In this document: piece after piece, positions 8,568 to 18,962 of the stretch
Numbering within the stretch: the first letter of the stretch is position 1
Layout of the letters: every line of letters starts with the position of its first letter
From: Gammaproteobacteria bacterium
GTDB lineage: Bacteria > Pseudomonadota > Gammaproteobacteria > Ga0077554 > Ga007554
Assembly: GCA_021731145.1 (NCBI GenBank)
Contig: JAKFXX010000014.1
Span: 1-57,681 of the forward strand
Direction of reading: 5' to 3'
Length of the DNA stretch: 57,681 nt
Notes under the pieces: model-generated
Database searches by the model: none
What the model saw: the letters and a program-made list of their open reading frames with translations, nothing else
Told to the model about the DNA's origin: nothing
Program-made: the position numbers and the translations under genes

Positions 8568-11500
8568 TTGAAAGATTTAATGTATTTATTGAAGCAACAA
8601 GGCCAGGTCGAAGAGTTTGATGCAATCCGCATCGGCTTGGCGTCGCCTGACAAAGTCCGCACCTGGTCATTCGGCGAAGTGAAAAAGCCCGAAACCATCA
8701 ACTACCGTACCTTCAAGCCCGAGCGTGATGGTTTGTTCTGCGCCAAGATTTTTGGGCCGATCAAGGATTACGAATGTCTGTGCGGCAAATATAAGCGTCT
8801 CAAGCACCGCGGCGTGATCTGCGAAAAGTGTGGTGTGGAAGTGACGCTTGCCAAAGTGCGCCGTGAGCGCATGGGTCACATTGAGCTGGCCAGCCCGGTG
8901 GCCCACATTTGGTTTCTGCGCTCATTGCCTTCGCGGATGGGGCTGTTGCTGGATATGACGTTGCGCGATATTGAACGCGTACTCTACTTCGAAGCCTTTG
9001 TGGTAATCGATCCGGGCATGACGCGCTTGGAGCGCGGTCAATTATTGTCCGACGAAACCTACCTGGAAGCCATCGAAGAATATGGCGATGAATTCGATGC
9101 GCGCATGGGTGCGGAAGCCATCTATGAGTTATTGAAGGGCATGAAACTCAAGGATGAGGTTGTCAAGCTGCGTGAAGATATTCCCATCACGACTTCAGAG
9201 ACCAAGGGCAAGAAGCTCGCCAAGCGCCTCAAGTTGATGGAGGCTTTTCTTGAGTCCGGCAACCATCCCGAGTGGATGGTATTGACGGTGTTGCCAGTGT
9301 TGCCGCCTGAGTTGCGTCCGCTGGTGCCGCTGGATGGCGGGCGTTTCGCAACCTCCGATCTGAATGATTTGTATCGCCGCGTGATCAATCGCAACAACCG
9401 TCTCAAGCGCCTGCTGGATCTTAGCGCGCCAGACATTATCGTGCGCAATGAAAAGCGCATGTTGCAGGAGTCCGTGGATGCGCTGCTGGATAACGGCCGC
9501 CGTGGCAAGGCGATTACGGGTTCCAACAAGCGTCCCTTGAAGTCGCTGGCCGACATGATCAAGGGCAAGCAGGGCCGTTTCCGTCAGAATTTGCTGGGCA
9601 AGCGCGTCGATTATTCGGGGCGTTCCGTGATTGTGGTGGGGCCGACGCTCAAGTTGCATCAGTGTGGTCTGCCGAAGAAGATGGCGCTGGAATTGTTCAA
9701 GCCTTTTATCTTCAGCAAGCTCGAGCGCCGAGGCCTTGCAACCACGATCAAGGCCGCCAAGAAGCTGGTCGAGCGTGAAGGTCCGGAGGTCTGGGATATC
9801 CTGGAAGAGGTGATCCGCGAGCATCCGGTGTTGTTGAACCGTGCGCCGACGTTGCACCGTCTGGGCATTCAGGCCTTTGAGCCGGTACTGATTGAAGGTA
9901 AGGCTATTCAGCTTCATCCGCTGGTATGTACCGCGTTCAACGCCGACTTCGACGGTGACCAGATGGCGGTGCATGTGCCCCTGTCACTGGAGGCGCAGCT
10001 TGAGGCGCGTACCCTGATGATGTCGACCAATAACGTGCTATCGCCCGCCAATGGTGAGCCCATTATTGTTCCGTCGCAGGACGTGGTGCTTGGACTTTAC
10101 TACATGTCGCGCGAAAGCATTAACGCGCGCGGCGAGGGTATGATTTTTGCCGATATCTCCGAGGTGCATCGTGCCTATGAGGGCAGGCTCGTCGAGTTGC
10201 AGGCCAAGATCAAGGTGCGTGTTCGTGAAGTGTCCATAGACGAGAACGGCGTGAAGCACGAGAGCGTTCGCCGTGTCGATACTACGGTGGGGCGTGCATT
10301 GTTGTTTGAAATTCTGCCAGACGGCATGTCCTTTGACCTCGTTAATCAGAACATGACCAAGAAGTCGATCTCGCGCCTTTTGAATGGCTGTTACCGTCAG
10401 TTGGGCTTGAAAGAGGCCGTGCTTTTCGCCGATCAGCTCATGTACACCGGCTTTGCCTTTGCCACCCGTTCGGGTGTGTCCATTGGCGCGGATGACATGG
10501 TGGTTCCGGATGAGAAAGAGGCTATTATCCACGCCGCCGAACAGGAGGTGAAGGAGATCGAGAATCAGTATGTCTCCGGTCTGGTCACCAACGGCGAGCG
10601 TTATAACAAGGTGGTGGATATCTGGTCGCACACCAACGACCAGGTGGCCAAGGCCATGATGGACAAATTGGGGTCGGACACTGTGACCGACGCCAAGGGC
10701 AATCAGGTCAAGCAGCCTTCCTTCAACTCCATCTACATGATGGCTGATTCCGGTGCGCGTGGTAGCGCGGCTCAGATCCGTCAGTTGGCGGGTATGCGCG
10801 GCCTGATGGCCAAGCCTGACGGCTCCATCATCGAGACACCCATCACGGCCAACTTCCGTGAAGGGCTTGACGTGTTGCAGTACTTTATCTCCACACACGG
10901 CGCCCGTAAGGGTCTGGCCGATACCGCGCTGAAGACCGCAAACTCCGGGTATTTGACCCGTCGTCTGGTGGACGTTGCGCAGGACTTGGTGATTTCCGAG
11001 GTTGATTGCGGGACGACCCAGGGCTTGCTGATGACCCCATTGATCGAAGGCGGCGACGTGGTAGAGCCGCTGCGCGAGCGTGTGCTGGGCCGTGTTCTGG
11101 TCGCGGATGTCATGGCGCCAGGCAAGGAGCACGAGGTGGCAATCCCGGCGGGTACGCTGCTCGATGAGCGCTGGGTGGACAGGCTCGAAGCGATGAGCGT
11201 GGATCAGGTCAAGGTGCGCTCACCTATTAGCTGTGAGACACGCTACGGGATTTGCGCCGCGTGTTACGGGCGTGATCTTGCCCGCGGACATAAGGTGAAT
11301 AGCGGTGAAGCGGTGGGCGTGATTGCAGCGCAATCGATTGGTGAGCCGGGTACCCAGCTTACCATGCGTACCTTCCATATCGGTGGCGCGGCCTCGCGTT
11401 CCGCAGCAGTCAACTGCGTGGAGCTGAAGACCAAAGGTAAAGTGCGCTTGCACAATATCAAGCTGGTGCAGCACGCCAGCGGCAATAACGTGGCGGTATC

Positions 11501-12785
11501 GCGTTCCGGCGAGTTGACCATGGTGGATGATTTCGGCCGTGAGCGTGAGAGGTACAAGATCCCTTACGGTGCAGTGTTGACTGTGAGCGATGGCAATATG
11601 GTCGAAGCCGGCCAAGTCGTTGCCAACTGGGATCCGCATACCCACCCCGTGGTTACCGAAGTGGAAGGACGCCTCAAGTTCAGCGATGTTATTGACGGCA
11701 TTACCGTGCAGCGTCAGACAGATGACATCACTGGTTTGAGCAGTCTGGTGGTCATTGATCCGAAACAGCGTGGTGCAACGGCCAAGGATCTGCGTCCAAT
11801 GATCAAGTTGGTCGGCGCGGATGATAAGGAATTGCGTCTTGCGGGCACCGAGATCCCGGCGATCTACTTCCTGCCGGCGGGCGCCATCATCAATCTGGAA
11901 GATGGGGCGGCAGTGGGCGTGGGTGATGTTATCGCGCGTATTCCGCAGGAAACCACCAAAACCCGCGACATTACCGGTGGTTTGCCGCGCGTGGCCGATT
12001 TGTTCGAGGCACGCAAGCCCAAGGACCCGGCGATTCTGGCCGAGACATCGGGCACCGTAAGCTTCGGCAAGGAGACCAAAGGCAAGCGTCGTCTCGTTAT
12101 CACTGCCAAAGATGGTGAGCAGCATGAGGAATTGATTCCGAAGTGGCGCCATGTGACGGTGTTCGAAGGTGAGAATGTCGAGCGTGGTGAAGTGATCGTG
12201 GACGGTGCGCCCGATCCGCACGATATCCTGCGTTTGCTGGGCGTTGCACCGCTGGCTAATTATATTGTCAATGAAGTGCAGGATGTGTATCGCCTGCAGG
12301 GCGTGAAGATCAACGATAAGCATATCGAGGTCATCGTGCGCCAGATGCTGCGCAAGGTGGAAGTCACCAACACGGGCGACACAAAGTTCATCAAGGGCGA
12401 GCAGGTTGACCGGCCGCGCGTACTTGAAGAAAACGAACGCGTCCTGGCCGAAGGTAAGTTGCCGGCATCCTATGTCATCTTGTTGATGGGTATTACCAAG
12501 GCCTCGCTGGCGACGGAATCCTTCATCTCCGCAGCCTCCTTCCAGGAGACCACCCGCGTCTTGACTGAAGCGGCGGTGAGCGGCAAGTGCGATGACCTGC
12601 GCGGCCTGAAGGAGAACGTGATTGTCGGACGTTTGATACCGGCTGGAACAGGCTTGGCCTATCATAGTGAAAGGCGCCGCAAGCGTGAGTTGTACAAGCA
12701 AGAGACAGTTATTGCCAAGGCGGCACCGCAAGTGGCTAGTGATGAAGCCGAGGAGGCGTTCAGCACGCCTGTGTCGGGGTTGTAA
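8568..12785 (+). CDS. rpoC: RNA polymerase beta' subunit
   Basis: The beta' subunit carries the catalytic Mg site. TTG 8568 was chosen because it gives (M)[11 protein letters not shown], matching the family N-terminus, follows TAGGAGA at normal spacing, and yields 1405 residues (E. coli 1407). The longer ATG start at 8514 would add 18 unrelated residues. The zinc-binding CLCGKY...CEKCG near the N-terminus and the catalytic NADFDGDQM (N458, with D460, D462 and D464) are present. No defects were seen. Terminator structures follow the gene. Confidence 0.98.
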   Translation: MKDLMYLLKQQGQVEEFDAIRIGLASPDKVRTWSFGEVKKPETINYRTFKPERDGLFCAKIFGPIKDYECLCGKYKRLKHRGVICEKCGVEVTLAKVRRERMGHIELASPVAHIWFLRSLPSRMGLLLDMTLRDIERVLYFEAFVVIDPGMTRLERGQLLSDETYLEAIEEYGDEFDARMGAEAIYELLKGMKLKDEVVKLREDIPITTSETKGKKLAKRLKLMEAFLESGNHPEWMVLTVLPVLPPELRPLVPLDGGRFATSDLNDLYRRVINRNNRLKRLLDLSAPDIIVRNEKRMLQESVDALLDNGRRGKAITGSNKRPLKSLADMIKGKQGRFRQNLLGKRVDYSGRSVIVVGPTLKLHQCGLPKKMALELFKPFIFSKLERRGLATTIKAAKKLVEREGPEVWDILEEVIREHPVLLNRAPTLHRLGIQAFEPVLIEGKAIQLHPLVCTAFNADFDGDQMAVHVPLSLEAQLEARTLMMSTNNVLSPANGEPIIVPSQDVVLGLYYMSRESINARGEGMIFADISEVHRAYEGRLVELQAKIKVRVREVSIDENGVKHESVRRVDTTVGRALLFEILPDGMSFDLVNQNMTKKSISRLLNGCYRQLGLKEAVLFADQLMYTGFAFATRSGVSIGADDMVVPDEKEAIIHAAEQEVKEIENQYVSGLVTNGERYNKVVDIWSHTNDQVAKAMMDKLGSDTVTDAKGNQVKQPSFNSIYMMADSGARGSAAQIRQLAGMRGLMAKPDGSIIETPITANFREGLDVLQYFISTHGARKGLADTALKTANSGYLTRRLVDVAQDLVISEVDCGTTQGLLMTPLIEGGDVVEPLRERVLGRVLVADVMAPGKEHEVAIPAGTLLDERWVDRLEAMSVDQVKVRSPISCETRYGICAACYGRDLARGHKVNSGEAVGVIAAQSIGEPGTQLTMRTFHIGGAASRSAAVNCVELKTKGKVRLHNIKLVQHASGNNVAVSRSGELTMVDDFGRERERYKIPYGAVLTVSDGNMVEAGQVVANWDPHTHPVVTEVEGRLKFSDVIDGITVQRQTDDITGLSSLVVIDPKQRGATAKDLRPMIKLVGADDKELRLAGTEIPAIYFLPAGAIINLEDGAAVGVGDVIARIPQETTKTRDITGGLPRVADLFEARKPKDPAILAETSGTVSFGKETKGKRRLVITAKDGEQHEELIPKWRHVTVFEGENVERGEVIVDGAPDPHDILRLLGVAPLANYIVNEVQDVYRLQGVKINDKHIEVIVRQMLRKVEVTNTGDTKFIKGEQVDRPRVLEENERVLAEGKLPASYVILLMGITKASLATESFISAASFQETTRVLTEAAVSGKCDDLRGLKENVIVGRLIPAGTGLAYHSERRRKRELYKQETVIAKAAPQVASDEAEEAFSTPVSGL

Positions 12786-12793
12786 GTGTTTTG

Positions 12794-12822
12794 GGAGACC
12801 TCCGGTAAGTCCGTGGGTCTCC
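12794..12822 (+). other. Hairpin just after rpoC
   Basis: GGAGACC (12794-12800) pairs with GGTCTCC (12816-12822). No T-run follows. It may protect the 3' end of the rpoBC message or assist the terminator 30 bp downstream. Confidence 0.5.
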
Positions 12823-12850
12823 ATTGTTGAGCTGCTCCAAGATGATACGA

Positions 12851-12878
12851 GGGGGGATGAGCCATCCCCCCCTTTTTT
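12851..12878 (+). terminator. rpoBC intrinsic terminator
   Basis: GGGGGGAT (12851-12858) pairs with ATCCCCCC (12864-12871) around GAGCC and is followed by a run of six T. It is a strong terminator for the rpoBC operon, placed before the convergent gene that ends at 12906. It shows that rpsL and the rest of the str operon do not follow rpoC here. Confidence 0.92.
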
Positions 12879-12905
12879 ATAGCATGCTGAAAGTCTCTTC
12901 TCAGG

Positions 12906-13793
12906 TCATTCTTTGTTCACGCACTGGCTGGTTCCGGCGTCATGAAACACGCTGTCTTCTGCCGGTAGAAATTCCCAATCATAACTGTCTGTGTGCAGCG
13001 TAAGTTTCAGCACGCCCCATGTTGTGCCGTTCCAGGCGGCGCTGTGGCTGTTACGCATGCCAAAATTGTAGAGCCGCGCCCCGCCGGTGCCGACAACGAA
13101 CGAGCGGATACCGCGGGTGTCGTCAGGCTCTCCCTTGCCATTGAGAGGAGTAAAACGTTCATAGTGGTGGTCATGGCCTGCGATCACGATGCTTGCCCCG
13201 TGTTGATAGAGAGTTTCCCACGGCGCGGCCATTGAGCGATGATTGCCATGCAAGCCCGAACTGAAGCGTGGATGGTGCCAAAACGCGAGTGTGCAGGTGG
13301 CTGGGTGTGCGGCCAGGTCTTTACGTAGCCACTGGACTTGCTCCGAATCCGGGGCGGTGTCGATGTTACTGTTAAGCGCCACCACATGCCACTTGCCGAT
13401 ATCGATGCTGTAGTAGCCCTTGCCTGGCTCCCCGGCGCGGCTGCCGAAATACTCGAAGTAACCCGCCGCACCGCGCGTGTTGTATTCGTGGTTTCCGGGG
13501 GCTGGCCACGTCCGCTCCTTGAATTTTCCCCACGAAGGTTCGTAACATTGCGCGAAATCCTTGAGGGATCCATTCTGATAGGCCAGGTCGCCGGGCGCCA
13601 GCACTGTGCCCGCTGTCCGATTAATCAAGTCTGCTGTTAGTTGAGCTCCGCGCACGTTGCACTGAGCGACGTCACCCGCGACAAGCAGCACGGGATCAGT
13701 CTGATTGGTGGTGGCTGCCTGTGCTGCGGATCCGCTTGGTGCGTACTGGCACAGCAAGGCGCTCACAGCCCAAAAAAGGTATTTATAGCGCAT
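12906..13793 (-). CDS. Secreted calcineurin-like metallophosphoesterase
   Basis: The product has an N-terminal signal peptide (MRYKYLFWAVSALL..., Ala-rich cleavage region), so it is probably periplasmic or exported. The metallophosphoesterase motifs occur in order: GDVA, PGDLAYQNG, PGNHEYN, FWHHPRF and AGHDHHYERF. These supply the Asp, Asn and His ligands of a two-metal centre, as in purple-acid-phosphatase-like enzymes. ATG 13793 was chosen because it starts the signal peptide; a GTG 45 bp upstream would add an unlikely extension. The substrate is unknown. It is transcribed toward rpoC and is not in an operon with its neighbours. Confidence 0.85.
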   Translation of the reverse strand: MRYKYLFWAVSALLCQYAPSGSAAQAATTNQTDPVLLVAGDVAQCNVRGAQLTADLINRTAGTVLAPGDLAYQNGSLKDFAQCYEPSWGKFKERTWPAPGNHEYNTRGAAGYFEYFGSRAGEPGKGYYSIDIGKWHVVALNSNIDTAPDSEQVQWLRKDLAAHPATCTLAFWHHPRFSSGLHGNHRSMAAPWETLYQHGASIVIAGHDHHYERFTPLNGKGEPDDTRGIRSFVVGTGGARLYNFGMRNSHSAAWNGTTWGVLKLTLHTDSYDWEFLPAEDSVFHDAGTSQCVNKE

Positions 13794-13908
13794 ACTGTCC
13801 AAAAAGATGCTTGCTTGAGTTTGTGCCGAGGCTGTCACGGGGTTGTGGGGTTTTTAGGTTGAATGAGGGTGAGGAACAGGCTCGCCGTTGAGAGTAGCCA
13901 GTACCCAT

Positions 13909-14223
13909 TCAGGAGGAATGTTGGGGTTTGGCTTCCTGGACGAGTACCCAAGGCGCGACCACCACTGCCCAGAATGCCGGATTACGCTCATGCCAGTCCT
14001 TGACATCTTCCACCGAAGCGCGCGACAGTTTGTCGGCCTGCATCAGGTGTTCAATGGCGGCCTTGTCGTCCTTGGCCATGGACGCCGCGACCTCGACCAA
14101 GTCGAGATCCATCGCAACTTTGACCACTATCCCGCGCGCAAAATGCCGCTCAATCCCATGCAATGCCAATTTACCGGTCTCGGCGTTAAGCCTGGCCCGG
14201 AGTTCTTCGTCGAAGTTGTCCAT
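13909..14223 (-). CDS. DUF2288 family protein
   Basis: This 104-residue soluble protein is recognised as DUF2288 by LNAETGKLALHGIERHFARG, DLDLVEVAASMAKDDKAA and the family-specific end AFWAVVVAPWVLVQE. No function is known for the family. ATG 14223 (MDNFDEEL) is preferred to a TTG five codons upstream. A TATAAT lies about 25 bp upstream on the same strand. It appears to be a single-gene unit. Confidence 0.8.
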   Translation of the reverse strand: MDNFDEELRARLNAETGKLALHGIERHFARGIVVKVAMDLDLVEVAASMAKDDKAAIEHLMQADKLSRASVEDVKDWHERNPAFWAVVVAPWVLVQEAKPQHSS

Positions 14224-14246
14224 ATGTTGTCTGCTCAAAAACGAAG

Positions 14247-14252
14247 ATTATA
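14247..14252 (-). promoter_or_regulatory. Possible -10 element for the DUF2288 gene
   Basis: The minus strand reads TATAAT here, 23 bp before the ATG at 14223. TTGACG occurs 14 bp further upstream, shorter than the usual 17-bp spacing, so the -35 assignment is weak. Confidence 0.35.
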
Positions 14253-14424
14253 TCATTCGTGGAATTCGTCAAGTTGGGTGAAGATCCATTTAGGTTTATC
14301 ATCTTGTAATATGATATTTTCCTTGCCACTCTATGCCCAAGGAAAAGTCAGCGGATGTTCGCGTGAGGGAGGGGCATGATGGCGCGGCAAGGATCACTGT
14401 ATTCTCAATAAACTGGAGTTAACC

Positions 14425-14892
14425 GTGGTAAATAATGATGTGTTGCGAAGGCTTCGGTACGCGCTGAATGTTGGCGACGAAAAAATGGTCGAGATAATAA
14501 AACTGTCAGGCCGTGAAATTGACCAGGAAAATGTAGCTAGTCTTTTGAAAAAGGAAGATGAGGAGGGCTATCTTGAGTGTGATAATGATGTCATGGAGTC
14601 TTTTCTGGATGGGTTGATTATTTACAGGAGAGGTAAGGGTGGGCGTGGGCCGGATCAACATAAAACCCCAGCTTCTTTATTAACAAATAACGATATATTG
14701 AAAAAGCTCAGGGTCGCTTTCGAATTGAAGGAAGATGATATGCATGGAGCTTTGGCGCTGGCAGGGTTCCAGGTGTCGAAGTCTGAGTTGAGCGCGTTGT
14801 TTAGAAAAAAAGGACAAAAAAACTACAGGGAGTGTGGCGATCAATTGCTCAGGAATTTTTTGAAAGGCCTTACACTTCGTCTTGGAAGTTGA
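14425..14892 (+). CDS. DUF1456 (YehS-like) protein
   Basis: The 155 residues contain two copies of the DUF1456 repeat. One is at about residues 3-70 (NNDVLRRLRYALNV, LLKKEDEEGY, FLDGLIIYRRGK). The other is at about 88-150 (NNDILKKLRVAFEL, ECGDQLLRNFLKGL). This matches E. coli YehS in length and layout. The function is unknown. The start is GTG 14425 after TGGAG. It stands alone between DUF2288 and the Gld-type transporter, and its base composition is more A+T-rich than its neighbours. Confidence 0.85.
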   Translation: MVNNDVLRRLRYALNVGDEKMVEIIKLSGREIDQENVASLLKKEDEEGYLECDNDVMESFLDGLIIYRRGKGGRGPDQHKTPASLLTNNDILKKLRVAFELKEDDMHGALALAGFQVSKSELSALFRKKGQKNYRECGDQLLRNFLKGLTLRLGS

Positions 14893-14958
14893 TGGCGGCT
14901 TGTGAAAATTTCAGGAATGTTCAATTTGTGAGGCCGGATGGAGCGGCCGTGCTTCATG

Positions 14959-14964
14959 TATAAT
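14959..14964 (+). promoter_or_regulatory. -10 element immediately before the ABC ATPase gene
   Basis: A perfect TATAAT ends 6 bp before ATG 14971, so a transcript starting at the normal distance would begin at or next to the A of the start codon. No SD is visible before that ATG. No convincing -35 was found at 17 bp. This suggests a leaderless message, but the motif could be chance. Confidence 0.35.
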
Positions 14965-14970
14965 GGCGCT

Positions 14971-15927
14971 ATGAGTAACGACGTGCTGGTCCGTGTTGAA
15001 CACCTTTTTCGCTATTACGGCGATATTTGCGCTTTGCATGACGTCACTTTTGACATCGGCAAGGGTGAGGTACTGGGGTTGCTGGGGCCTAATGGAGCGG
15101 GCAAGTCCACTACCATGCAAATTCTCAGCGGCAATCTGGCGCCCAGTGCGGGAAGGGTGTGGATCAATGGCATCGATATCCTGGATCAACCAAAACTCGC
15201 CAAGGCCGCGCTCGGTTACTTGCCGGATCAGCCTCCGCTGTACCGTGAGTTGACCGTTGATGAATATCTGAACTATTGTGCGCGTCTCAACCGCATCCCG
15301 CGTGACAGGCGTGACGCCGCAGTGGACAAGGCCAAACAGCGCTGCGGACTGACCGAGGTGGGCGCGCGCCTGATCGGCAATCTCTCGAAGGGTTATCAGC
15401 AGCGCGTGGGTATCGCCCAGGCGATTGTTCACACACCTGTGCTGGTGATACTCGACGAACCGACGGTGGGACTGGACCCGATCCAGGTACGCGAGATCCG
15501 CGCACTGATCAGGGAGTTGAGCGGCGAGCACAGCGTGATTCTCTCGACGCATATTCTGCCCGAGGTGCAGGCGACGTGTGACCGGGTGCAGATCATCAAC
15601 AAGGGCAGGCTGGTGCTGAACGATAGCATTGATGGATTGCTGGCGCGCATGCAGTCCTCCAGTATGCTGGTGGCGTTGCGCAATCCTCCGCCAGTGCTGG
15701 AGTTGGAATCGTTGCCCGGCGTCAGGTCGGTTGCCCCTCTGCCGGATGGCCGCCTGCGGCTGCACTATTTCCCCGATGCCAGTCCCGCCCAGGTTCTGGT
15801 CGAACGTTCGGTGCAGCACAACTGGGGATTGTATGAGCTGACGCCCGAGCGCATGTCACTGGAGGAGATTTTTGTCGATATCACGCGCACGGAGCCGCAT
15901 GCCGTAGTGGCGGAGGAAGCGGCGTGA
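14971..15927 (+). CDS. Gld/Nos-type ABC transporter ATP-binding protein
   Basis: This is the cytoplasmic ATPase of an ABC-2 type transporter, 318 residues long. Walker A is GPNGAGKST, the signature is LSKGYQQRVGIAQA, Walker B is VLVILDEPTVGLDP, and the switch His is in STHILPEV. It resembles the GldA/NosF class, with a C-terminal extension beyond the nucleotide-binding domain. ATG 14971 (MSNDVLVRVEHL) fits the family N-terminus; ATGs further upstream have no SD. Its stop overlaps the permease start, so the two are coupled. Confidence 0.88.
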   Translation: MSNDVLVRVEHLFRYYGDICALHDVTFDIGKGEVLGLLGPNGAGKSTTMQILSGNLAPSAGRVWINGIDILDQPKLAKAALGYLPDQPPLYRELTVDEYLNYCARLNRIPRDRRDAAVDKAKQRCGLTEVGARLIGNLSKGYQQRVGIAQAIVHTPVLVILDEPTVGLDPIQVREIRALIRELSGEHSVILSTHILPEVQATCDRVQIINKGRLVLNDSIDGLLARMQSSSMLVALRNPPPVLELESLPGVRSVAPLPDGRLRLHYFPDASPAQVLVERSVQHNWGLYELTPERMSLEEIFVDITRTEPHAVVAEEAA

Positions 15928-16694
15928 TGATGTTCACGATAGCGGCGCGCGAGCTGCGCAGCCTGTTTCTTTCGCCACTGGCCTGGTCCATCATGGCTGT
16001 GGTCGAGTTTATCCTGGCATATTTGTATTTGGCCCAGATCGAGACATTCATGCAGATCCAGCCGCGCCTTGCGGGGCTGGAGGGCGCGCCTGGTGTCACC
16101 GGACTGGTCGTCGTGCCGCTGTTTGGCAGCGCCGCCATTGTGCTGCTGCTGGTGGTGCCATTGGTGACGATGCGTCTGATCAGCGAGGAGCGCAGGGCGC
16201 AGACCATCAGCCTGCTGTTTTCCGCGCCGGTCTCCATGAGTGAGATTATCCTTGGAAAGTATTTTGGAATCATGGCATTTCTATTGCTGGTGCTCGCCAT
16301 GATCGCCCTGATGCCACTTGCCCTGCTGCTGGGTGGCTCCATTGATATGGGCATGTTTCTGTCCGGCCTGCTCGGGTTGACGTTGCTGCTGGCCAGTTTC
16401 GCTGCCGTAGGGCTGTTCATGTCCACCCTCACCGAGCAGCCTGCCATCGCCGCTGTTGGCAGTTTCGGCATGTTGCTCCTGTTGTGGATGCTGGACTGGG
16501 CAGGCAACGCGGGGGGCGGTGTAGTGAATGAGCATGTCAGCGGCATCCTTGCCTATCTCTCTCTGTTGCGCCACTATGAGCCGCTGCTCAAAGGGGTATT
16601 TGACAGCGCCGACGTGATTTATTACCTGTTGTTTATTGTGTTATTTCTTGGGTTGAGCGTGCGTCGTCTGGATGCCGATCGCCTACAGCATTAA
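15927..16694 (+). CDS. ABC-2 type permease (Gld-type)
   Basis: This inner-membrane permease of about 255 residues has roughly six hydrophobic segments (for example IVLLLVVPLVTMRLI, FLLLVLAMIALMPLALLLGG and YYLLFIVLFLGLSV). The motif RLISEERRAQTISLLFSAP is characteristic of ABC-2 permeases of the GldF/NosY kind. ATG 15927 overlaps the upstream stop as TGATG; a GTG 3 bp earlier is possible. It partners with the ATPase upstream. The cargo is unknown. Confidence 0.85.
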   Translation: MMFTIAARELRSLFLSPLAWSIMAVVEFILAYLYLAQIETFMQIQPRLAGLEGAPGVTGLVVVPLFGSAAIVLLLVVPLVTMRLISEERRAQTISLLFSAPVSMSEIILGKYFGIMAFLLLVLAMIALMPLALLLGGSIDMGMFLSGLLGLTLLLASFAAVGLFMSTLTEQPAIAAVGSFGMLLLLWMLDWAGNAGGGVVNEHVSGILAYLSLLRHYEPLLKGVFDSADVIYYLLFIVLFLGLSVRRLDADRLQH

Positions 16695-16707
16695 TTGGAA
16701 ATATCTC

Positions 16708-18066
16708 ATGGAGGTTACACGCAAATCCCGTCGTCAAGTGCGGCTGCAAAACATCCTGTTCGTGGTGTTGTTTATCGGCGTGCTTGGCCTGCTGGCCTGG
16801 TTGAGTACGCGTTATAACTACCAGGCGGATTGGACGGCCACGGGGCGTAATACCCTTTCCCAGGCAAGCGTGGCACTGCTCAAAGAGGTGCGGGGGCCTG
16901 TCATTGTCACCGCCTTCGCCCGTGAGGCGGAGCCGCTGCGCAAGCGTATTTCCGAAGTCGTGGGCCTGTATCAGCGTCATAAAAGCGATATGCGCCTTAT
17001 CTTCATTAATCCCGATGCCGAGCCGGATAAGGTGCGTGAACAGGGTATCACCGCGGATGGCGAGATGGTCATCCAGTACGCGGGGCGTATGGAAAAGCTC
17101 AAGGATCTTGGCGAGCAGAGTCTGACCAATGCCTTGCAGCGTCTTGCGCGCGGTGGAGAACGCTGGATCGTGTTTTTGGAAGGCCATGGCGAGCGCAACC
17201 CGCATGGTCGGGCCAATCACGACCTCGGGTCGTGGATCGGCCAGGTCGAGGCCAAGGGTTTCAAGGCGCAAACCATCAATCTGGCCAGCCATCCGCAGAT
17301 TCCCGTCAACGCCACGGCTCTGGTTGTCGCCGGCCCTCAAGTGGATTTTCTGCCGGGCGAGGTGAAGTTGATCCAGGATTACGTGGCGCACGGCGGCAAC
17401 CTCCTGTGGCTGGGTGATCCCGGTTCATTGCACGGTCTGAAGCCATTGGCCCAACAGCTTGGCGTTGAATTTCTGCCCGGTGTAATTGTTGATCCCGCCA
17501 CACAGGCGTTTTCGATCAACAATCCCGCCTTTGCGTTGGTGGCCGATTATGGTGATCATCCCGTCACACAGGGTTTTAACGTGGTCACTTTGTTTCCCTT
17601 GGCGAACGGTCTGAAATTAACAGCGCCCGCAGGCTGGGACGGCCAGCCATTTCTAATGACGGGAGAGCGCAGTTGGTCGGAAAGTGGTAGGCTTTCCGGT
17701 GAGATCAGCTTTAATCAAGGTGGTGATATTGCGGGGCCGCTGGCCATTGGCGTGAGCTTGAACCGTGAGGTCAAGGATACTGGCGGCAAAGACATGCAGC
17801 AACGTGTTGTGGTGTTGGGGGATGGCGACTTTCTCTCCAATGCCTATCTCGGCAATGGCGGCAATCTGAACCTGGGAATGAATATCGTGAACTGGCTGTC
17901 TCATGACGACGCTTTCATCGCCATCCCCGTCAAGACTGCCCCTGACCTGTCGCTCAATTTGTCGCAAACACACTATGCCGTTATTGGCGTCGGTTTCCTC
18001 GTCGTCATCCCAGCCATGCTGGCCGGCAGCGGTTTGCTGATCTGGTTGCGGCGCCGCAAACGGTAA
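16708..18066 (+). CDS. GldG-like ABC transporter auxiliary protein
   Basis: The 452-residue membrane protein starts with basic residues and a transmembrane helix (NILFVVLFIGVLGLLAWL). A large extracytoplasmic domain follows, typical of ABC_transp_aux/GldG proteins (KEVRGPVIVTAFAR, VFLEGHGERNP, VQDYVAHGG-like LIQDYVAHGGNLLWLGDP). It ends with a second helix and a basic tail (GLLIWLRRRKR). ATG 16708 (MEVTRKSRR) was chosen because the longer start overlaps the permease. In Bacteroidetes, GldAFG is tied to gliding, but homologous sets are common in non-gliding proteobacteria and their role there is not settled. Confidence 0.82.
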   Translation: MEVTRKSRRQVRLQNILFVVLFIGVLGLLAWLSTRYNYQADWTATGRNTLSQASVALLKEVRGPVIVTAFAREAEPLRKRISEVVGLYQRHKSDMRLIFINPDAEPDKVREQGITADGEMVIQYAGRMEKLKDLGEQSLTNALQRLARGGERWIVFLEGHGERNPHGRANHDLGSWIGQVEAKGFKAQTINLASHPQIPVNATALVVAGPQVDFLPGEVKLIQDYVAHGGNLLWLGDPGSLHGLKPLAQQLGVEFLPGVIVDPATQAFSINNPAFALVADYGDHPVTQGFNVVTLFPLANGLKLTAPAGWDGQPFLMTGERSWSESGRLSGEISFNQGGDIAGPLAIGVSLNREVKDTGGKDMQQRVVVLGDGDFLSNAYLGNGGNLNLGMNIVNWLSHDDAFIAIPVKTAPDLSLNLSQTHYAVIGVGFLVVIPAMLAGSGLLIWLRRRKR

Positions 18067-18079
18067 TGGTGACGCAGGA

Positions 18080-18961
18080 ATGAAAGTAGGTTCGCGTGCC
18101 TGGATCAATCTGGCATTGTTTGTCCTGCTGGCGGGATTGGCCCTGTTCGCATTTTATGGGACGGGCAAGGAGTCGCCAGAACAGTCATCCACCCTGACGG
18201 TTATTGATCCCGGCAAGATCAGCCAAATCCGCATCAACCACCGGGATGGTGACGTTATAAGCCTGGTTAAGGGTGGCCAGGGCTGGCGTCTCAACCAGCC
18301 CATCAATGTGCCCGCCAATAGCGAAAATGTGCAGCGATTGCTGGAGCTGGTTCGCGCCCCGAGTTACGCGCAACTCGATGTGCGTGGTGTGGATCTGGCA
18401 AAATACAAGCTTGACCCCCCCGATCTTAATGTGGAGTTCGATGGTCTGGAGCTTGCCTTTGGTGGCACCGAACCACTGGAGGGGCGGCGATACGTGCGGG
18501 CGGGGCAGGTCGTGCATCTGATCGACGATAGCCGCTACCGGGATGCAAACATCGCGCTGGCAGCGCTGGTGAGCCCCGCCTTGCTTCCGGCAGGCTTCAA
18601 GCAGGTGGAGATCAAACTGCCTGATGCCACGATCAGCCGCGCGGAAGATGGGCGCTGGACAGTCGCGCCCGCATCGGAGGATCTTTCCGCGGATGTGATT
18701 CGGCGTCTGGTGGACGAGTGGCAACGCGCCGAGGCGCGCAGTGTTGAGACGTATGCCCCGAACGGCAAGGTGCTGGGTGAAATTGTGGTGCGTCTTGAGC
18801 CGGCGGCAGAGCTGCGTTTTGAAATTGTTGCCAGAGAGCCGGAGTTGATTCTGGCCCGCCACGACATCGGCATGCAGTACCATTTTACTGCGGATCAGGC
18901 AAGACGCCTGTTTTTGCAAGAGCCTTCCAAGAACCGTCAGGGTAACGGCCAGAGCCCATAA
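18080..18961 (+). CDS. DUF4340 domain protein
   Basis: The 293 residues have one N-terminal transmembrane helix ([19 protein letters not shown]) followed by an extracytoplasmic DUF4340 region ([54 protein letters not shown]). DUF4340 genes regularly follow gldG-like genes, and this one is 13 bp downstream, so it is probably the fourth component of the same complex. The biochemical role is unknown. Confidence 0.82.
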   Translation: MKVGSRAWINLALFVLLAGLALFAFYGTGKESPEQSSTLTVIDPGKISQIRINHRDGDVISLVKGGQGWRLNQPINVPANSENVQRLLELVRAPSYAQLDVRGVDLAKYKLDPPDLNVEFDGLELAFGGTEPLEGRRYVRAGQVVHLIDDSRYRDANIALAALVSPALLPAGFKQVEIKLPDATISRAEDGRWTVAPASEDLSADVIRRLVDEWQRAEARSVETYAPNGKVLGEIVVRLEPAAELRFEIVAREPELILARHDIGMQYHFTADQARRLFLQEPSKNRQGNGQSP

Positions 18962-18962
18962 C

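Noticed and set aside
9195-9974. Long antisense frame over rpoC
   Set aside because: Like the other long antisense frames over rpoB and rpoC (5383-6438, 10038-11132, 11220-12824), it follows from codon bias in a large, highly expressed gene. None shows an SD or a protein family.
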